Position numbers and translations under genes: made by a program. Below are positions 15,723 through 24,347 of a stretch of 64,000 nt of DNA, one piece after another. The notes below the pieces were generated by a model, which did not search any database, was not told the DNA's origin, and saw only the letters and a program-made list of their open reading frames with translations. Position 1 is the first letter of the stretch, and every line of letters begins with the position of its first letter. Source of the stretch: Mesobacillus sp. S13 (lineage in GTDB: Bacteria > Bacillota > Bacilli > Bacillales > Cytobacillaceae); NCBI RefSeq assembly GCF_020422885.1, contig NZ_CP084622.1:606001-670000 (forward strand), read 5' to 3'.

Positions 15723-16003
15723 TGAATTATATAATCCGAAGATCTCTTTTTAATTCTTCATATTCTCTTAATGAATATTCACCTTCTAAACTAAAGATAT
15801 TGTGTTTTTACTTCGCGCTCCATTTTACCCACCCTGAGGAATAGAGCAAGGGACAGCATTTCCGTCCTACTGTCTCAAGGGTGAATAATTTTTATCTGCA
15901 GAGATCTTGCGTAGTGCAAGGGTTTTTTCTTCCGTCTGGAGAATAAATAAAAAGAGGGATGTTATAATGTTGGTATGAATTATGAGGAAATGGCGGTGAT
16001 AAG
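15723..16003. other. Intergenic stretch before mntA
   Basis: It holds a GGGACAG...CTGTCTC dyad (about 15850-15880), a second terminator-like hairpin CTTGC-GTAGT-GCAAG with a T-run (15904-15927) and a TATAAT box at 15963 that may serve mntA. A minus-strand open stretch at 15740-15815 without a start codon looks like a gene remnant. Confidence 0.4.
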
Positions 16004-16300
16004 ATGGTATCACAACAAGAAATCCTTCATGTATTCTCAAAAAATCTAAATACCTGGAGTGAAAAATACGGTGTTAAGCGAATTGGCCTGTTTGGTTCGT
16101 ATAGCCGGGAAGAACAAAAAGATTCCAGTGATATTGATGTGATTGTTGAATTTAGTGATTCTCATTTATCCTTTGATAACTATATGGATTTGAAGTTTTA
16201 CCTTGAAGATACATTTCAAAAACCAGTCGATCTCGTCATTATAAATGATATCAAGCCTGCCCTGAAGCCAAGCATTTTAAGGAGTGCCAAGTATGCATAG
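16004..16300 (+). CDS. mntA: MntA-type nucleotidyltransferase antitoxin
   Basis: The 98-residue protein has the minimal nucleotidyltransferase motif GSX10[23 protein letters not shown], with a further acidic VDLVI later. In characterised MntA-HepT systems MntA neutralises the HEPN RNase HepT by AMPylating the tyrosine of the toxin's RX4HXY motif. It overlaps the downstream hepT by eight bases, the usual antitoxin-first order. The start follows GGCGGTGATA. No mobile element borders the pair. Confidence 0.9.
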   Translation: MVSQQEILHVFSKNLNTWSEKYGVKRIGLFGSYSREEQKDSSDIDVIVEFSDSHLSFDNYMDLKFYLEDTFQKPVDLVIINDIKPALKPSILRSAKYA

Positions 16301-16631
16301 GGATCCGGAAATCTTTTTGGAGGATATACTAATCGCTGCTAATAAGGTGTTAAAGTATACAAAAGGGCTATCATATGATGATTTAATCGACAATGACTTA
16401 GTCTTAGACGCAGTGATTAAAAACATTTTAGTGATCGGAGAAGCAACGAAGAATATTCCAGATGAAATTAGAGAAGCTAATCCGCATATTGAGTGGAGAA
16501 AGATGGCAGGTATGAGGGATATAATGATACATGGTTATTTCTCCATCAATTATCAAATAGTTTGGGATGTTGTCCAAAATAAGATACCAACACTGAAAAA
16601 ACAAGTGGAACAACTTTTAACAAAGCAATAG
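16293..16631 (+). CDS. hepT: HepT-like HEPN ribonuclease toxin (DUF86)
   Basis: A GTG at 16284 opens the frame, but AAGGAG inside the antitoxin gene is spaced for the ATG at 16293. The product is 112 residues, all-helical, with the catalytic and target motif RX4HXY seen as RDIMIHGYF near residue 75. HepT toxins cleave or inactivate RNA unless AMPylated by MntA. The length is normal and the motif intact, so the pair looks functional. A stem-loop (16644-16680) follows. Confidence 0.9.
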   Translation: MHRDPEIFLEDILIAANKVLKYTKGLSYDDLIDNDLVLDAVIKNILVIGEATKNIPDEIREANPHIEWRKMAGMRDIMIHGYFSINYQIVWDVVQNKIPTLKKQVEQLLTKQ

Positions 16632-16643
16632 ATTGGTTTTTCT

Positions 16644-16680
16644 GAAGCATAGGGAATTGCACCCTATGCTTCTGGTGTTT
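16644..16680 (+). terminator. Terminator hairpin of the AGCATAGGG family
   Basis: GAAGCATAGGG-AATTGCA-CCCTATGCTTC after hepT. Similar arms recur at 20332, 26840, 32377, 39253, 48203, 51901 and 63376. Confidence 0.7.
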
Positions 16681-16767
16681 AAAGGATTTTTACCAGGACA
16701 GACAGACGATTCAAACACAGCATGAATTCTTGCCTTCTGGGTAAAGCCATCGATTTATCATCAGTTC

Positions 16768-17076
16768 ATGAAGAAAGAACATGATAAGATCTTCATAGAA
16801 TCAGGGCAAGGAAAAACGTACGATGCTATCTCCGTTGATTTTTTTGATATGGAACAACAGCCACAGCAGTTAGCTTCATTAGTGGAAAAGGCTGATGCCC
16901 TTAAAGCAGAAGTATTGGATACTACTCTGAGGATTTCAAAAGGAAGCAGCAGTGAAGAGCCAATCCTAACTGCCATTGCCAGCAGTATCTCTGGACATCC
17001 AGTATCTAGCCTTTCTGACAGAATCCAAGTCGAAGAAGCATGGAGGGTTTTTAGGAAGGATTCATCCACTTCTTGA
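16768..17076 (+). CDS. Doubtful ORF, 102 aa, possible gene fragment
   Basis: The frame reads MKKEHDKIFIESGQGKTYDA, then ISVDFFDMEQQPQQLASLVE, and is hydrophilic and protein-like, unlike the opposite frame. There is no ribosome site before the ATG, and readable sequence without a start continues a little upstream, so it may be the remaining piece of a larger lost gene. No family is recognised. Confidence 0.3.
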   Translation: MKKEHDKIFIESGQGKTYDAISVDFFDMEQQPQQLASLVEKADALKAEVLDTTLRISKGSSSEEPILTAIASSISGHPVSSLSDRIQVEEAWRVFRKDSSTS

Positions 17077-17161
17077 ATTTAACAATCTGGACTTTGAAGG
17101 GACGTACCAGGAGAAGCAAAGGGTACGTCGATTTGCTTCTCATCCTAAATCTTTATTTTTG

Positions 17162-17974
17162 CTATCCTCGTAAAATGGAGCTGACAATGTGGCGAGAGTC
17201 CCACTCTCCTCCGGAAAACTTTATGATCGGGTACTTTTTAGGAAAGAGTTGTTTACAAATCTCATTGGCAGATTCCCCTTTTTCATGAAGCATGATGACT
17301 TCATCTTGGATGGACAGCAGGTAATCAAGCTTGCGGGTTAGCGCAACACGTCCATTTTCTACATACCCTGCATGACTGCAAAACATCTCCTCAAAGTCAT
17401 AGGTCAATACCCGTTTAATAGAGTCGATGATTTGCGGGATACTTTCGTCTGTCATCACCACCTTGGTGCGCTCCTGAACAAATAAATCACCTGTGAACAA
17501 TTGACCTGTTTCTCGGTTTAAAAGTGCTTTATGGTCATGTGCATGGCCGGGGGTTTCGATGGCATCCCAGGTTGCGGTGTTGGAAGTGAATGTTTCAGGC
17601 ATCGGCTGAGCGAGGAATGGCTTTCTTCGACCCCAGAAAAGCTGTCGGTAAAAAGGATAGTCCGCCTTCAAGGAGCAAGACTGAATGGAATTTTGATTTA
17701 AATAGATAGGATGCTGTGTTGATTTGGCGGCATAGGCGGCACAGCCAGTATGGTCTTCATGAAAATGGGTCAGCACGACCTGATGGAAATCCACCTCATC
17801 GATGAAGGCTTCAAAATACTTTTTCAAGGATTGTGCCCCGGTATCGATTAACACCCCATCCACGGCAAAACTATAAACATTCAAGGCCACACCCTGGAAA
17901 CGAACTTTTCCATTCAAAAAGGTAACCCCGTTTTTCTCACCTTTCACTGCACTTTTTTTCAAAAGCAAATTCAT
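17162..17974 (-). CDS. MBL-fold metallo-hydrolase
   Basis: The metallo-beta-lactamase metal site is clear: LTHFHEDHTGCAAY (HxHxDH) near residue 90, ETPGHAHDHKALL (second metal His) and LFTGDLFVQERTKV (bridging Asp). The N-terminal half resembles the minimal MBL core, and the C-terminal ~80 residues form an extra helical domain. Substrate is unknown; such stand-alone proteins include glyoxalase II-like thioesterases and lactonases. The ATG at 17974 is better spaced from GAGGG than the GTG at 17977. It is monocistronic. Confidence 0.85.
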   Translation of the reverse strand: MNLLLKKSAVKGEKNGVTFLNGKVRFQGVALNVYSFAVDGVLIDTGAQSLKKYFEAFIDEVDFHQVVLTHFHEDHTGCAAYAAKSTQHPIYLNQNSIQSCSLKADYPFYRQLFWGRRKPFLAQPMPETFTSNTATWDAIETPGHAHDHKALLNRETGQLFTGDLFVQERTKVVMTDESIPQIIDSIKRVLTYDFEEMFCSHAGYVENGRVALTRKLDYLLSIQDEVIMLHEKGESANEICKQLFPKKYPIIKFSGGEWDSRHIVSSILRG

Positions 17975-18117
17975 CACACCCTCATCGTTAAATCTCCTGT
18001 TACGCTAACTATAACTCAAAACAGGTTAAGTAGAGTATCTATTAAAAATTATATTAACTTTTCATATTCAAGGATTAATATCAATCTTAGGTAGCGGTTA
18101 GATCTGATTCAATCTTA

Positions 18118-18150
18118 AACAAGCTGGCAGACAAAACTGCCAGCTTGTTT
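18118..18150. terminator. Strong bidirectional hairpin
   Basis: AAACAAGCTGGCAG and CTGCCAGCTTGTTT pair perfectly around ACAAAA. It lies in the 18.0-18.3 kb gap between divergently oriented genes, so it may terminate a short transcript or attenuate one. The rest of the gap is AT-rich promoter-like DNA. Confidence 0.75.
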
Positions 18151-18328
18151 GGGGCAATATGGATACCCGCATAAAATGCCGTCTTTAAATGGTTTATACC
18201 TACAAGTATACTTCGCGATCCCTTTGCAAAAAAACTAACAAAAAAATAGCTTTAAAGAAATGTTAAACTTCAAACTAAAGTTCATTCTTTTCTCACACTT
18301 GCAGAATATGATTAAGGAGTTTGAAGCA

Positions 18329-18421
18329 GTGGAAACAGTAAAAACAAACGCAAACCCGATAAAAGCAAATCCACGAATTCTTAAAACTACAACTAACAAA
18401 TTGATTGAACGGAGTGTTTAA
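18329..18421 (+). CDS. Possible 30-residue leader ORF
   Basis: A GTG at 18329 has AAGGAG nine bases upstream and reads through a Thr/Asn/Lys-rich peptide (ANPIKANPRILKTTTNKLIE) to a TAA that directly abuts the ATG of the lipoprotein gene. It may be a short translated leader that couples to the lipoprotein. Coding is unproven. Confidence 0.3.
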   Translation: METVKTNANPIKANPRILKTTTNKLIERSV

Positions 18422-18422
18422 A

Positions 18423-19196
18423 ATGAAAAAATTTCTGATTCTATTCATTACTCTATTTTTTATTTTTATTACAGGATGCACCAATTCAGGATCGGATGTA
18501 AACAAAGAGGAAGAACCTGAATTATTGGAAGTGGACCTTATTGCTCCAGAAGATATTCCGGTAGGTGACGAAGTCGTTCTGGCGGCGGAAGTGACACAAG
18601 GGGAAGAAAAAGTGGAAGATGCTGATGAAGTCAAATTCGAAGTTCGCAAAGTTGGAGACGAGGATTCGGAAATGATTGAGGCAGCTCACAAAGGAAAAGG
18701 TATGTATGAAATAAAGAAAAGCTTTCAAGAAGATGGGGAGTATATGGTAACGGCTCATGTTACTGCAAGATCGATGCATAATATGCCAAGTGAAAAAATA
18801 ACGGTTGGAAATCCTGCTGGAACTGGCAGTGAAACAGAGAATCAACATGATGAATCAACGGACTCCCACGAGACTGGGGAACCAGCAGAAGGTGACCACC
18901 ATCATAGTCACGTATCAATTGACCTGGATACTAACCAAGATTTTAAAGTGAATCAGAAAGTGAATCTATCAGCTCAAATTAAAAACGATAATCAGCCTTT
19001 AACAGAAGCAGCAGTCCGATTCGAGATTTGGCATGGAGAGGATTCCGTCCATGAATTTGTCGAAGCGGCTGAAATGGAAAATGGTGTCTATCATTTTGAA
19101 AAAGTATTCCCGAAATCAGGTACTTATCATATAAAGGTTCATGTTGAAAAGGGTGAGATTCACGACCATCAAGAGGAAGAAATTACAGTGAATTAG
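18423..19196 (+). CDS. Lipoprotein with two FixH/YtkA-like domains
   Basis: The signal FLILFITLFFIFITGC ends in a lipobox with Cys19 from the chosen ATG. Two copies of a beta-rich YtkA/FixH-like domain follow: LEVDLIAPEDIPVGDEVVLA...MYEIKKSFQEDGEYMVTAHV and VSIDLDTNQDFKVNQKVNLS...VYHFEKVFPKSGTYHIKVHV. They are joined by a His/Glu/Asp-rich linker (GDHHHSH). Such proteins are proposed to handle copper or assist oxidase maturation; the His-rich linker fits metal binding, which is inference. The frame opens at a TTG at 18405, but the signal starts at 18423. Confidence 0.8.
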   Translation: MKKFLILFITLFFIFITGCTNSGSDVNKEEEPELLEVDLIAPEDIPVGDEVVLAAEVTQGEEKVEDADEVKFEVRKVGDEDSEMIEAAHKGKGMYEIKKSFQEDGEYMVTAHVTARSMHNMPSEKITVGNPAGTGSETENQHDESTDSHETGEPAEGDHHHSHVSIDLDTNQDFKVNQKVNLSAQIKNDNQPLTEAAVRFEIWHGEDSVHEFVEAAEMENGVYHFEKVFPKSGTYHIKVHVEKGEIHDHQEEEITVN

Positions 19197-19230
19197 TGAA
19201 CAGAAAACCACTTTTAAAGAGATCAGTAAT

Positions 19231-19275
19231 CAGAGCGTTGATCCAAGATGAAGGATTAACGCTCTTTTTGTTGAA
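19231..19275 (+). terminator. R1-type terminator hairpin
   Basis: AGAGCGTTGATCC and GGATTAACGCTC pair around a short loop, with TTTTTG after. Its right side TGTTGAACTTAATTAACAG is a degenerate R1 end. It is the only clear R1 copy outside the 3-13 kb zone. Confidence 0.85.
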
Positions 19276-19332
19276 CTTAATTAACAGTCTGGCTGCATTC
19301 TTGTTAACAGGCTATTAAAAGGGGAGAAATAA

Positions 19333-20271
19333 ATGGACCGATTTTATTCACTGTGTCTTCAAGGAGATCTAAATACAGCAATGAAATACCTTGATTCTAT
19401 CCAGCCAAAGACAAAGGAAATGGAAAAAATACATCAAATGTATATGGAAAGGTTTTATTATCCAGAATATGCTGAACAGATTCTTGATGGAGATAGGTGG
19501 ATTAAAGATGTACTAGCTGCCTATCATCATTATTTTCGAACCGTATTGACCAATGCAGACTCACTTCATGAGGCGGAGGCAGACTTGAACAATAGATTGA
19601 AAAGTCTCTTGGAAATTGAGTCACCATTCATGATTGATGAAACTGAAAATGAGCTGGCTGCTATTTTTGCTAAAAAAGGCTATCACTTCTTGGGCGGCGT
19701 TACTCCTCCATATAGAGGCGCATATATATGGAAACGTTGTGAACCAATTGATTTTAAAGTTGAAATTCCTCACCAATCGATCAAAGTGACTGTACACATG
19801 ATGTCCGATTTCTTGCTAGAAGGCTGGATGGGATTCGCCACTTTTAACAATAGAACAGTCGGTGGATGGGCACAAGAAGATGGATTGTATTGTAATGCGA
19901 AGCGGTATGAAAACCTAGATCACGACGATTTTCAGGTATCCTATTTAAAACACGAAGCTCAGCATATAGCTGACTACAAATCCTTTCCTGGTTTGCCGTC
20001 CGCTGAATTAGAATACCGGGCAAAACTAGTTGAGCTTATCTATACCAAAGATCACTCACTACTAAAGAAATTCTTAAATGATGCAAAAAATGACCCTGAT
20101 TTTCCTCATCCGTATGCTTCTTACAAGATTATTAGGAATCTGTCATTTGAAATCTTTGCAAAAGATTATGAGTCTGATATACATGTTTGGTTAGAAGAAG
20201 ATTATCAAAAAATCTCCTCCGCAGCCCTGGAGCTTTATGATCAGAACACTAGTGAACTAGTGGGAGCTTAG
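19333..20271 (+). CDS. HExxH-motif protein, putative metallopeptidase, 312 aa
   Basis: The C-terminal half contains YLKHEAQHIADYKSF at about residues 204-218, a canonical HExxH zinc site, followed 14-18 residues on by SAELEYRAKLVEL, with Glu residues that could supply the third ligand as in gluzincins. The N-terminal third is helical, with no signal peptide, so the protein is cytoplasmic. An aromatic core (GWMGFATFNNRTVGGWAQED) precedes the zinc site. The start follows AGGGGAGAAATAA. Family not recognised; peptidase activity is inference from the motif. Confidence 0.7.
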   Translation: MDRFYSLCLQGDLNTAMKYLDSIQPKTKEMEKIHQMYMERFYYPEYAEQILDGDRWIKDVLAAYHHYFRTVLTNADSLHEAEADLNNRLKSLLEIESPFMIDETENELAAIFAKKGYHFLGGVTPPYRGAYIWKRCEPIDFKVEIPHQSIKVTVHMMSDFLLEGWMGFATFNNRTVGGWAQEDGLYCNAKRYENLDHDDFQVSYLKHEAQHIADYKSFPGLPSAELEYRAKLVELIYTKDHSLLKKFLNDAKNDPDFPHPYASYKIIRNLSFEIFAKDYESDIHVWLEEDYQKISSAALELYDQNTSELVGA

Positions 20272-20331
20272 CGATCACAAGAGATAAATTCATGAGTGAT
20301 GATAGTAACATTAATTGTTCATATATCTACC

Positions 20332-20366
20332 AAGCATAGGGAACTTCACAGACCCTATGCTTTTGT
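20332..20366 (+). terminator. Terminator of the AGCATAGGG family
   Basis: AAGCATAGGG...CCCTATGCTT with TTTGTTG. The remainder of 20272-20655 holds only a weak, unsupported minus-strand frame and AT-rich promoter-like DNA. Confidence 0.75.
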
Positions 20367-20655
20367 TGTGAAACGAACCATGAGCAATCTCTAAAAATGG
20401 TGTAAACACAAAACGATTGGGTGATCCAGGGAGGTTCCCACCAATAAACACGAGAACTCTTCTGTTTCATGTATTTTGAAGTAGAAGTGATAGTCCCTTT
20501 GTAAAGCTTCCATTCTATAAGAGCGGAGAAATGTCTAATTGTTGAGCATCCATTTTTCACTATTGATGGAAAAATAGATATTTTACATACACAGTTTGTC
20601 CATACATTAAGTACGGAAGTGAATAAATTATAGTATCAACAAGGAAAGGGGGGAA

Positions 20656-21093
20656 ATGAAATTGGGAAAAAAGCTCACATCAGGACCGTTTTTTGTACCA
20701 TTGTTTCAGGATGGAACGGCAGTAGAGTATCTATTGATAGGTTTTAAAAATCTTGCAGACGAGCAGTCTACTGTGAATTTATCTGTGCAAGTTTGCCGTG
20801 ATCCTTTCTTGTACCCGGGTATTTCTCCAGAAGTTGCAGTTCCGATTACGATTTCTACTGGAACCTATACAGAACTGGCTGTCGATATACCTGCAGGAAG
20901 TTGCACAGTTGTGAAAGTGGATGCTGGTCCAGAAACATTCCAAGGTAACAACATGCTCAGGGTTACGTTAGAAGGAGATTTAGACGAGGATGGTGAAGAA
21001 GTGGTCGTAGCGTTGTCCGGTGTCAAAACAGGTGGAGAGACAGTAGTTTCAATGGTGTTCAAGCATAACGATTTTATCGAGTTAGACGACTAA
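20656..21093 (+). CDS. Hypothetical beta-rich protein, 145 aa
   Basis: The protein has no signal peptide or membrane segment and a high content of Thr, Val and Gly in strand-like blocks (VEYLLIGFKNLADEQSTVNL, VVVALSGVKTGGETVVSMVF), ending acidic (FIELDD). The composition resembles spore-coat or surface-associated proteins of Bacilli, but no family is recognised. GGGGGG lies just before the ATG at 20656; the TTG two codons on has better spacing. It is flanked by terminators, so monocistronic. Confidence 0.6.
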   Translation: MKLGKKLTSGPFFVPLFQDGTAVEYLLIGFKNLADEQSTVNLSVQVCRDPFLYPGISPEVAVPITISTGTYTELAVDIPAGSCTVVKVDAGPETFQGNNMLRVTLEGDLDEDGEEVVVALSGVKTGGETVVSMVFKHNDFIELDD

Positions 21094-21108
21094 TCTGGCA
21101 AAGTTGGG

Positions 21109-21142
21109 TAAGCCTCATTTGTTGCTGATGAGGCTTAATCCA
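21109..21142 (+). terminator. Rho-independent terminator
   Basis: AAGCCTCAT...ATGAGGCTT after the 20656-21093 gene, without a long T-run. Confidence 0.65.
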
Positions 21143-21190
21143 ACTATAGGAAAATGAAACAAATGACACATCGCGGTTCTATGTAATTCT

Positions 21191-21226
21191 AAGAGACAGT
21201 GGAGTAGCCCCCGCTGTCTCTTATTA
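21191..21226 (+). terminator. Hairpin of the GAGACAGC family
   Basis: AGAGACAG...CTGTCTCT followed by TATT. The same arms recur at 26871 and 36045. A further GAAAAAGC/GCTTTTTC hairpin lies at 21324-21352, just before the next gene. Confidence 0.65.
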
Positions 21227-21394
21227 TGGGAATTTCATTGTAATTGTTATATATTGGTTTAAAATTATGAGTAGTAAATCATATGTAAGGTGAGGTTGGA
21301 TCGGATTAGTATGATCCGTGTGAAAAAGCGTGCATGAAAATGAGCTTTTTCGTCGGTTTTTCTATCAGCAATAGTCTTATAGAGGAGGATGAAT

Positions 21395-21640
21395 TTGCAA
21401 AGCGCCATAAAGTTTAAACCTGAGTATATTACAATTCTTTTAATCGCAATAGTGAGTGTTGTTCTGGTTTTAACCTTTTTTACTGGACAGACTTCACTTA
21501 AGGAAGTTCTTACCTATTCTTTGATCATTATTTTGCTCTCTTTTTTAACGAAGGATATTAAAGAAAGATTCGCTACAGATAACAGGGCTTATAAGTATAT
21601 TGTTCTGGTATTTTTGTTTGCTTACTTATCCCTGTTCTAG
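21395..21640 (+). CDS. Small three-helix membrane protein, 81 aa
   Basis: Three hydrophobic segments span about residues 14-30, 36-50 and 65-80, with a basic loop TKDIKERFATDNRAYKY. An ATG at 21389 abuts the AGAGGAGG site; the TTG at 21395 has proper spacing and is preferred. No family is recognised. It lies 41 bp before the alpha/beta hydrolase gene and may share its transcript. Confidence 0.55.
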   Translation: MQSAIKFKPEYITILLIAIVSVVLVLTFFTGQTSLKEVLTYSLIIILLSFLTKDIKERFATDNRAYKYIVLVFLFAYLSLF

Positions 21641-21681
21641 TCGTTCATTTTCGAAGCAAAAAGGAAAGCGAGGAGTCTAAT

Positions 21682-22566
21682 ATGCTGACAGAAAGAAAAG
21701 TCAAATTACCTAATTCAATAGAGTTGAACGTGAAGTATTCGGATTCAAATAAACCTGTTCTCTTGTTTCTCCATTTTAGCGGAGGGACTTTGAATATGTG
21801 GGATGGCATTTTGCACATGTTCAGTGAGGAGTATCGAGTTATTGCTCCTGATTTCAGGGGGCATGGGAAATCGGATAAGCCAACGACGGGCTATCATGTT
21901 GATGATTTTGCCCATGATTTATACTTGCTGCTCCAAGCTCTTGATGTCCAGAGCTGTCATGTTGTAGGCAGTTCGATGGGAGCTGAGATTGGGTTGAGTT
22001 TGGCAGCGTCCCACCCTGACATGGTGAAGTCGCTTGTTTGTGAGGGTGCTCTATACAATGAGTTTGGGGAGTATGGAATCTTCAATGGGACTGCAGAAGA
22101 AATTGCTGTTGAAAAAGAGAGGCAGAGGGAGAAGCTGATGGAACGAAGAATGCCTGAACATCCTTCCCTCACCGAGTTCCTCTCTAAAGTGAAGAAGCCG
22201 GTTGAACGGATGGGAATTCTGAATGACCATTTCCTGAGCTACCTTGAGAGTACGGCAGAAGAGCTGGATGACGGCACCGTAACCAGTCATTACCGGAATC
22301 ACGTAAGGATGGAGTACATGGAAAAATACTGGGACCTTCAATTTGAGGAATATTATCAGAAGATAAAATGTCCCGTTCTTTTTATGCCAAGTGAAGAGGA
22401 ATATGCTGATGAAAAAATCAGGAGAAGTTTGGATGCTTTTTCAAAGCTTGTGGATTCACATGAAATCATTAAAATTGAAGGTTCCATGCACGCCTATGTT
22501 TGGATGCAGCTTCCGATAGAAGCAGGTATGGCGGTTCAAGGTTTCTTGAATACTCGGTTTCTTTAA
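21682..22566 (+). CDS. Alpha/beta-fold hydrolase
   Basis: The fold signature is clear: an oxyanion-hole region LLFLHFSGGTLNMWD, the APDFRGHGKSDKPTTGYHVD block, the nucleophile elbow VVGSSMGAEIGLS (Ser100 region) and a C-terminal catalytic His in EGSMHAYVWMQ. The cap domain between strands six and seven is helical and charged. Length (294) is normal for single-domain esterase/lipase-type hydrolases. Substrate is unknown. The start follows GAGGAG; a strong terminator follows. Confidence 0.85.
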   Translation: MLTERKVKLPNSIELNVKYSDSNKPVLLFLHFSGGTLNMWDGILHMFSEEYRVIAPDFRGHGKSDKPTTGYHVDDFAHDLYLLLQALDVQSCHVVGSSMGAEIGLSLAASHPDMVKSLVCEGALYNEFGEYGIFNGTAEEIAVEKERQREKLMERRMPEHPSLTEFLSKVKKPVERMGILNDHFLSYLESTAEELDDGTVTSHYRNHVRMEYMEKYWDLQFEEYYQKIKCPVLFMPSEEEYADEKIRRSLDAFSKLVDSHEIIKIEGSMHAYVWMQLPIEAGMAVQGFLNTRFL

Positions 22567-22571
22567 GAAAG

Positions 22572-22604
22572 AAAGCCTTATCCTATTGGTGGATAAGGCT
22601 TAAT
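22572..22604 (+). terminator. Rho-independent terminator
   Basis: AAGCCTTATCC-TATTGGT-GGATAAGGCTT after the hydrolase gene. Confidence 0.8.
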
Positions 22605-22667
22605 GTAGCAGGAATTGTTGTGCATTCGAATCTTGAATGAAACGAATCACAGTTCTCGTGGTTGACA

Positions 22668-23585
22668 TTATCTAATAATGTAGCCATCTCCACCTATAGA
22701 AAAGGCGAGGAAAGGCTCTCCCTCAGGATTAGGCATCACAAAGTCTAACTTGTCGTATCCCAGCTCGATAGCAAGGCTCATTACTGCATCAGAATTAGCA
22801 CCCGTATCTTTTAGAACCTGGGCATTGGTATCCTGGGTAATGACATAAGCCAGTTGTCCATCTACTGCCTCTACTCCGATGATGTCTACATAGGTGTCAA
22901 AGTTATTCAGCTCTGCTTCAATCTGCGGTACAGCCTGATCCATTGCCTTTACACCTTCCGCATTTTGCTCGATGGCATCCTGGTCTACCAATTCTGGGTA
23001 AAAGTTATCCAGTATTGCATCAGGAGTGTCTGTAGGTGCAGACTCCCAGTTATCCTCGATTTCTACAGGTTCTACATCATATTGAGTCTTGTCTTCAGAA
23101 GTATAGTCTGTCTCTGCTGTCAATCTGGATACTTCTGCCTCTAGTCCTGCAATCTCTGTATTCGCTCTGTCCAGCTGTTCCTCAAGTCCATTTATTACAT
23201 TCTGCAGTTCTGCCTGAGCCTCGGCTTTTTCTTCCTCTGATATTCCTGCCTCTTGTAGTCTAGCAATCTCTGCCTGAGCCTCTTCTAGCTGAGCAGTGAG
23301 CTGATTGACTGAGTACTCAAGGTCTGCCTTATCTGTCTTTAAAGAGCCGATCGTATTGTTAGCCTCTGTAGCAGCATCTTTGTACATAGTCTTTAGGTCT
23401 TGAAATTTACCTTTGATGTAATCCTTATCGGATACTGCCTGTGCAAAGTTATTTCTCATATCCTCGGCCATGCCCTTAATGTTGTTAATATCCTCTGTGC
23501 CGTTGTAGTTGATACCTGCTACTGTTATACCTCCTGCAAAGACTGCTCCTGCTAGTACCTTTGTAAGAATCGAGTCGAATGCCAT
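22668..23585 (-). CDS. Membrane-anchored coiled-coil protein, 305 aa
   Basis: A short hydrophobic N-terminus (VLAGAVFAGGITVAGINY) is followed by a long coiled coil at about residues 60-160, with heptads such as VNQLTAQLEEAQAEIARLQE and LEEQLDRANTEIAGLEAEVS. An acidic linker and a ~110-residue C-terminal globular domain come next, the latter ending AFSIGGDGYIIR. The start follows AGGAGAGGTG. The layout suggests an extracytoplasmic structural or adaptor protein. No family is recognised. It is convergent with the hydrolase gene and has no operon partner. Confidence 0.65.
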   Translation of the reverse strand: MAFDSILTKVLAGAVFAGGITVAGINYNGTEDINNIKGMAEDMRNNFAQAVSDKDYIKGKFQDLKTMYKDAATEANNTIGSLKTDKADLEYSVNQLTAQLEEAQAEIARLQEAGISEEEKAEAQAELQNVINGLEEQLDRANTEIAGLEAEVSRLTAETDYTSEDKTQYDVEPVEIEDNWESAPTDTPDAILDNFYPELVDQDAIEQNAEGVKAMDQAVPQIEAELNNFDTYVDIIGVEAVDGQLAYVITQDTNAQVLKDTGANSDAVMSLAIELGYDKLDFVMPNPEGEPFLAFSIGGDGYIIR

Positions 23586-23964
23586 TCTTTACACCTCTCC
23601 TATTAGTTGTTTAGTCTTTACCGTTCATATAGAAATAACCTCTTTACAGGATTAGTTCTATAGTCCTTAGATGGCTGACAAAATGCCTTAAGGGTACACT
23701 ATACTATGACTAAAGATGCTCTTCAATGGAATAGACAGTGGTAGGTTATGGCAGTTAACAAGAACAAAAAAAGGCAGATTCATAGCGTTGCCCCTTGTGT
23801 TTAATTTCTCTAGAATATCAAGTCTTTGCTTGCCTGATATAAGCTCGGCAAGCAGTTCGTTTCTTTTACGATATGAAGGAAAGCAGAAGCCAGTAGCACA
23901 CTTTTGATTTTCGACTGGAAAATTATGCTACAATTAAAAAATAGACCATTAGGAGCGGATGATC
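23586..23964. other. Intergenic stretch between divergent genes
   Basis: About 380 bp hold the promoters of the coiled-coil gene (minus) and the 23965 gene (plus). No ribosome-site-supported ORF, repeat or palindrome of note was seen. Confidence 0.4.
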
Positions 23965-24327
23965 GTGAACATACTAACAGAAGGTTCAGTTGTGCAAAGC
24001 GAGAAATTTGTAAATGGTATTCTTGAGAATGGCCAACTGTATGTTGGTGATTATGAAGAGAATAGTATTTTCGATTTTTCAAAGGGGACTAGGGCTAACG
24101 ACTTTTCCCGGGGAGATAAAAAATACGTCGTGATTGGCTGTTGGGAAATGGAAGCAGCGGGCATCATTATGTACCAGAATCGATTTCTTGCCAAAGAACT
24201 GAATGAAGATGGCACCTACAATGCCAAGGGCGAGGAAATCAATTTTTCAACTGCGGGTGTATATCGTGGATCTATCCGCGAATCAGATATTTCTATCATT
24301 AAAGTGATGAAAAAGGTATTTATCTAG
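23965..24327 (+). CDS. Hypothetical protein, 120 aa
   Basis: A beta-rich soluble protein, with ENGQLYVGDYEENSIFDFSK and YVVIGCWEMEAAGIIMYQNR. An ATG at 23959 lies too near the AGGAGCGG site, so the GTG at 23965 is chosen. No family is recognised. It lies 20 bp upstream of the zinc-ribbon gene and may form an operon with it and the EVE-Mrr nuclease gene. Confidence 0.55.
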   Translation: MNILTEGSVVQSEKFVNGILENGQLYVGDYEENSIFDFSKGTRANDFSRGDKKYVVIGCWEMEAAGIIMYQNRFLAKELNEDGTYNAKGEEINFSTAGVYRGSIRESDISIIKVMKKVFI

Positions 24328-24347
24328 ATTCATAAGGGGGAGCCTTA

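Noticed and set aside
15740..15815. Minus-strand open stretch reading NIFSLEGEYSLREYEELKRD
   Set aside because: It is protein-like but has no start codon in frame and is only ~26 codons, so at most a gene remnant; not called as a feature of its own.
20327..20560. 77-codon minus-strand frame in the 20.3-20.6 kb gap
   Set aside because: It ends inside a terminator hairpin, has no ribosome site and an implausible Cys/Trp-rich composition.
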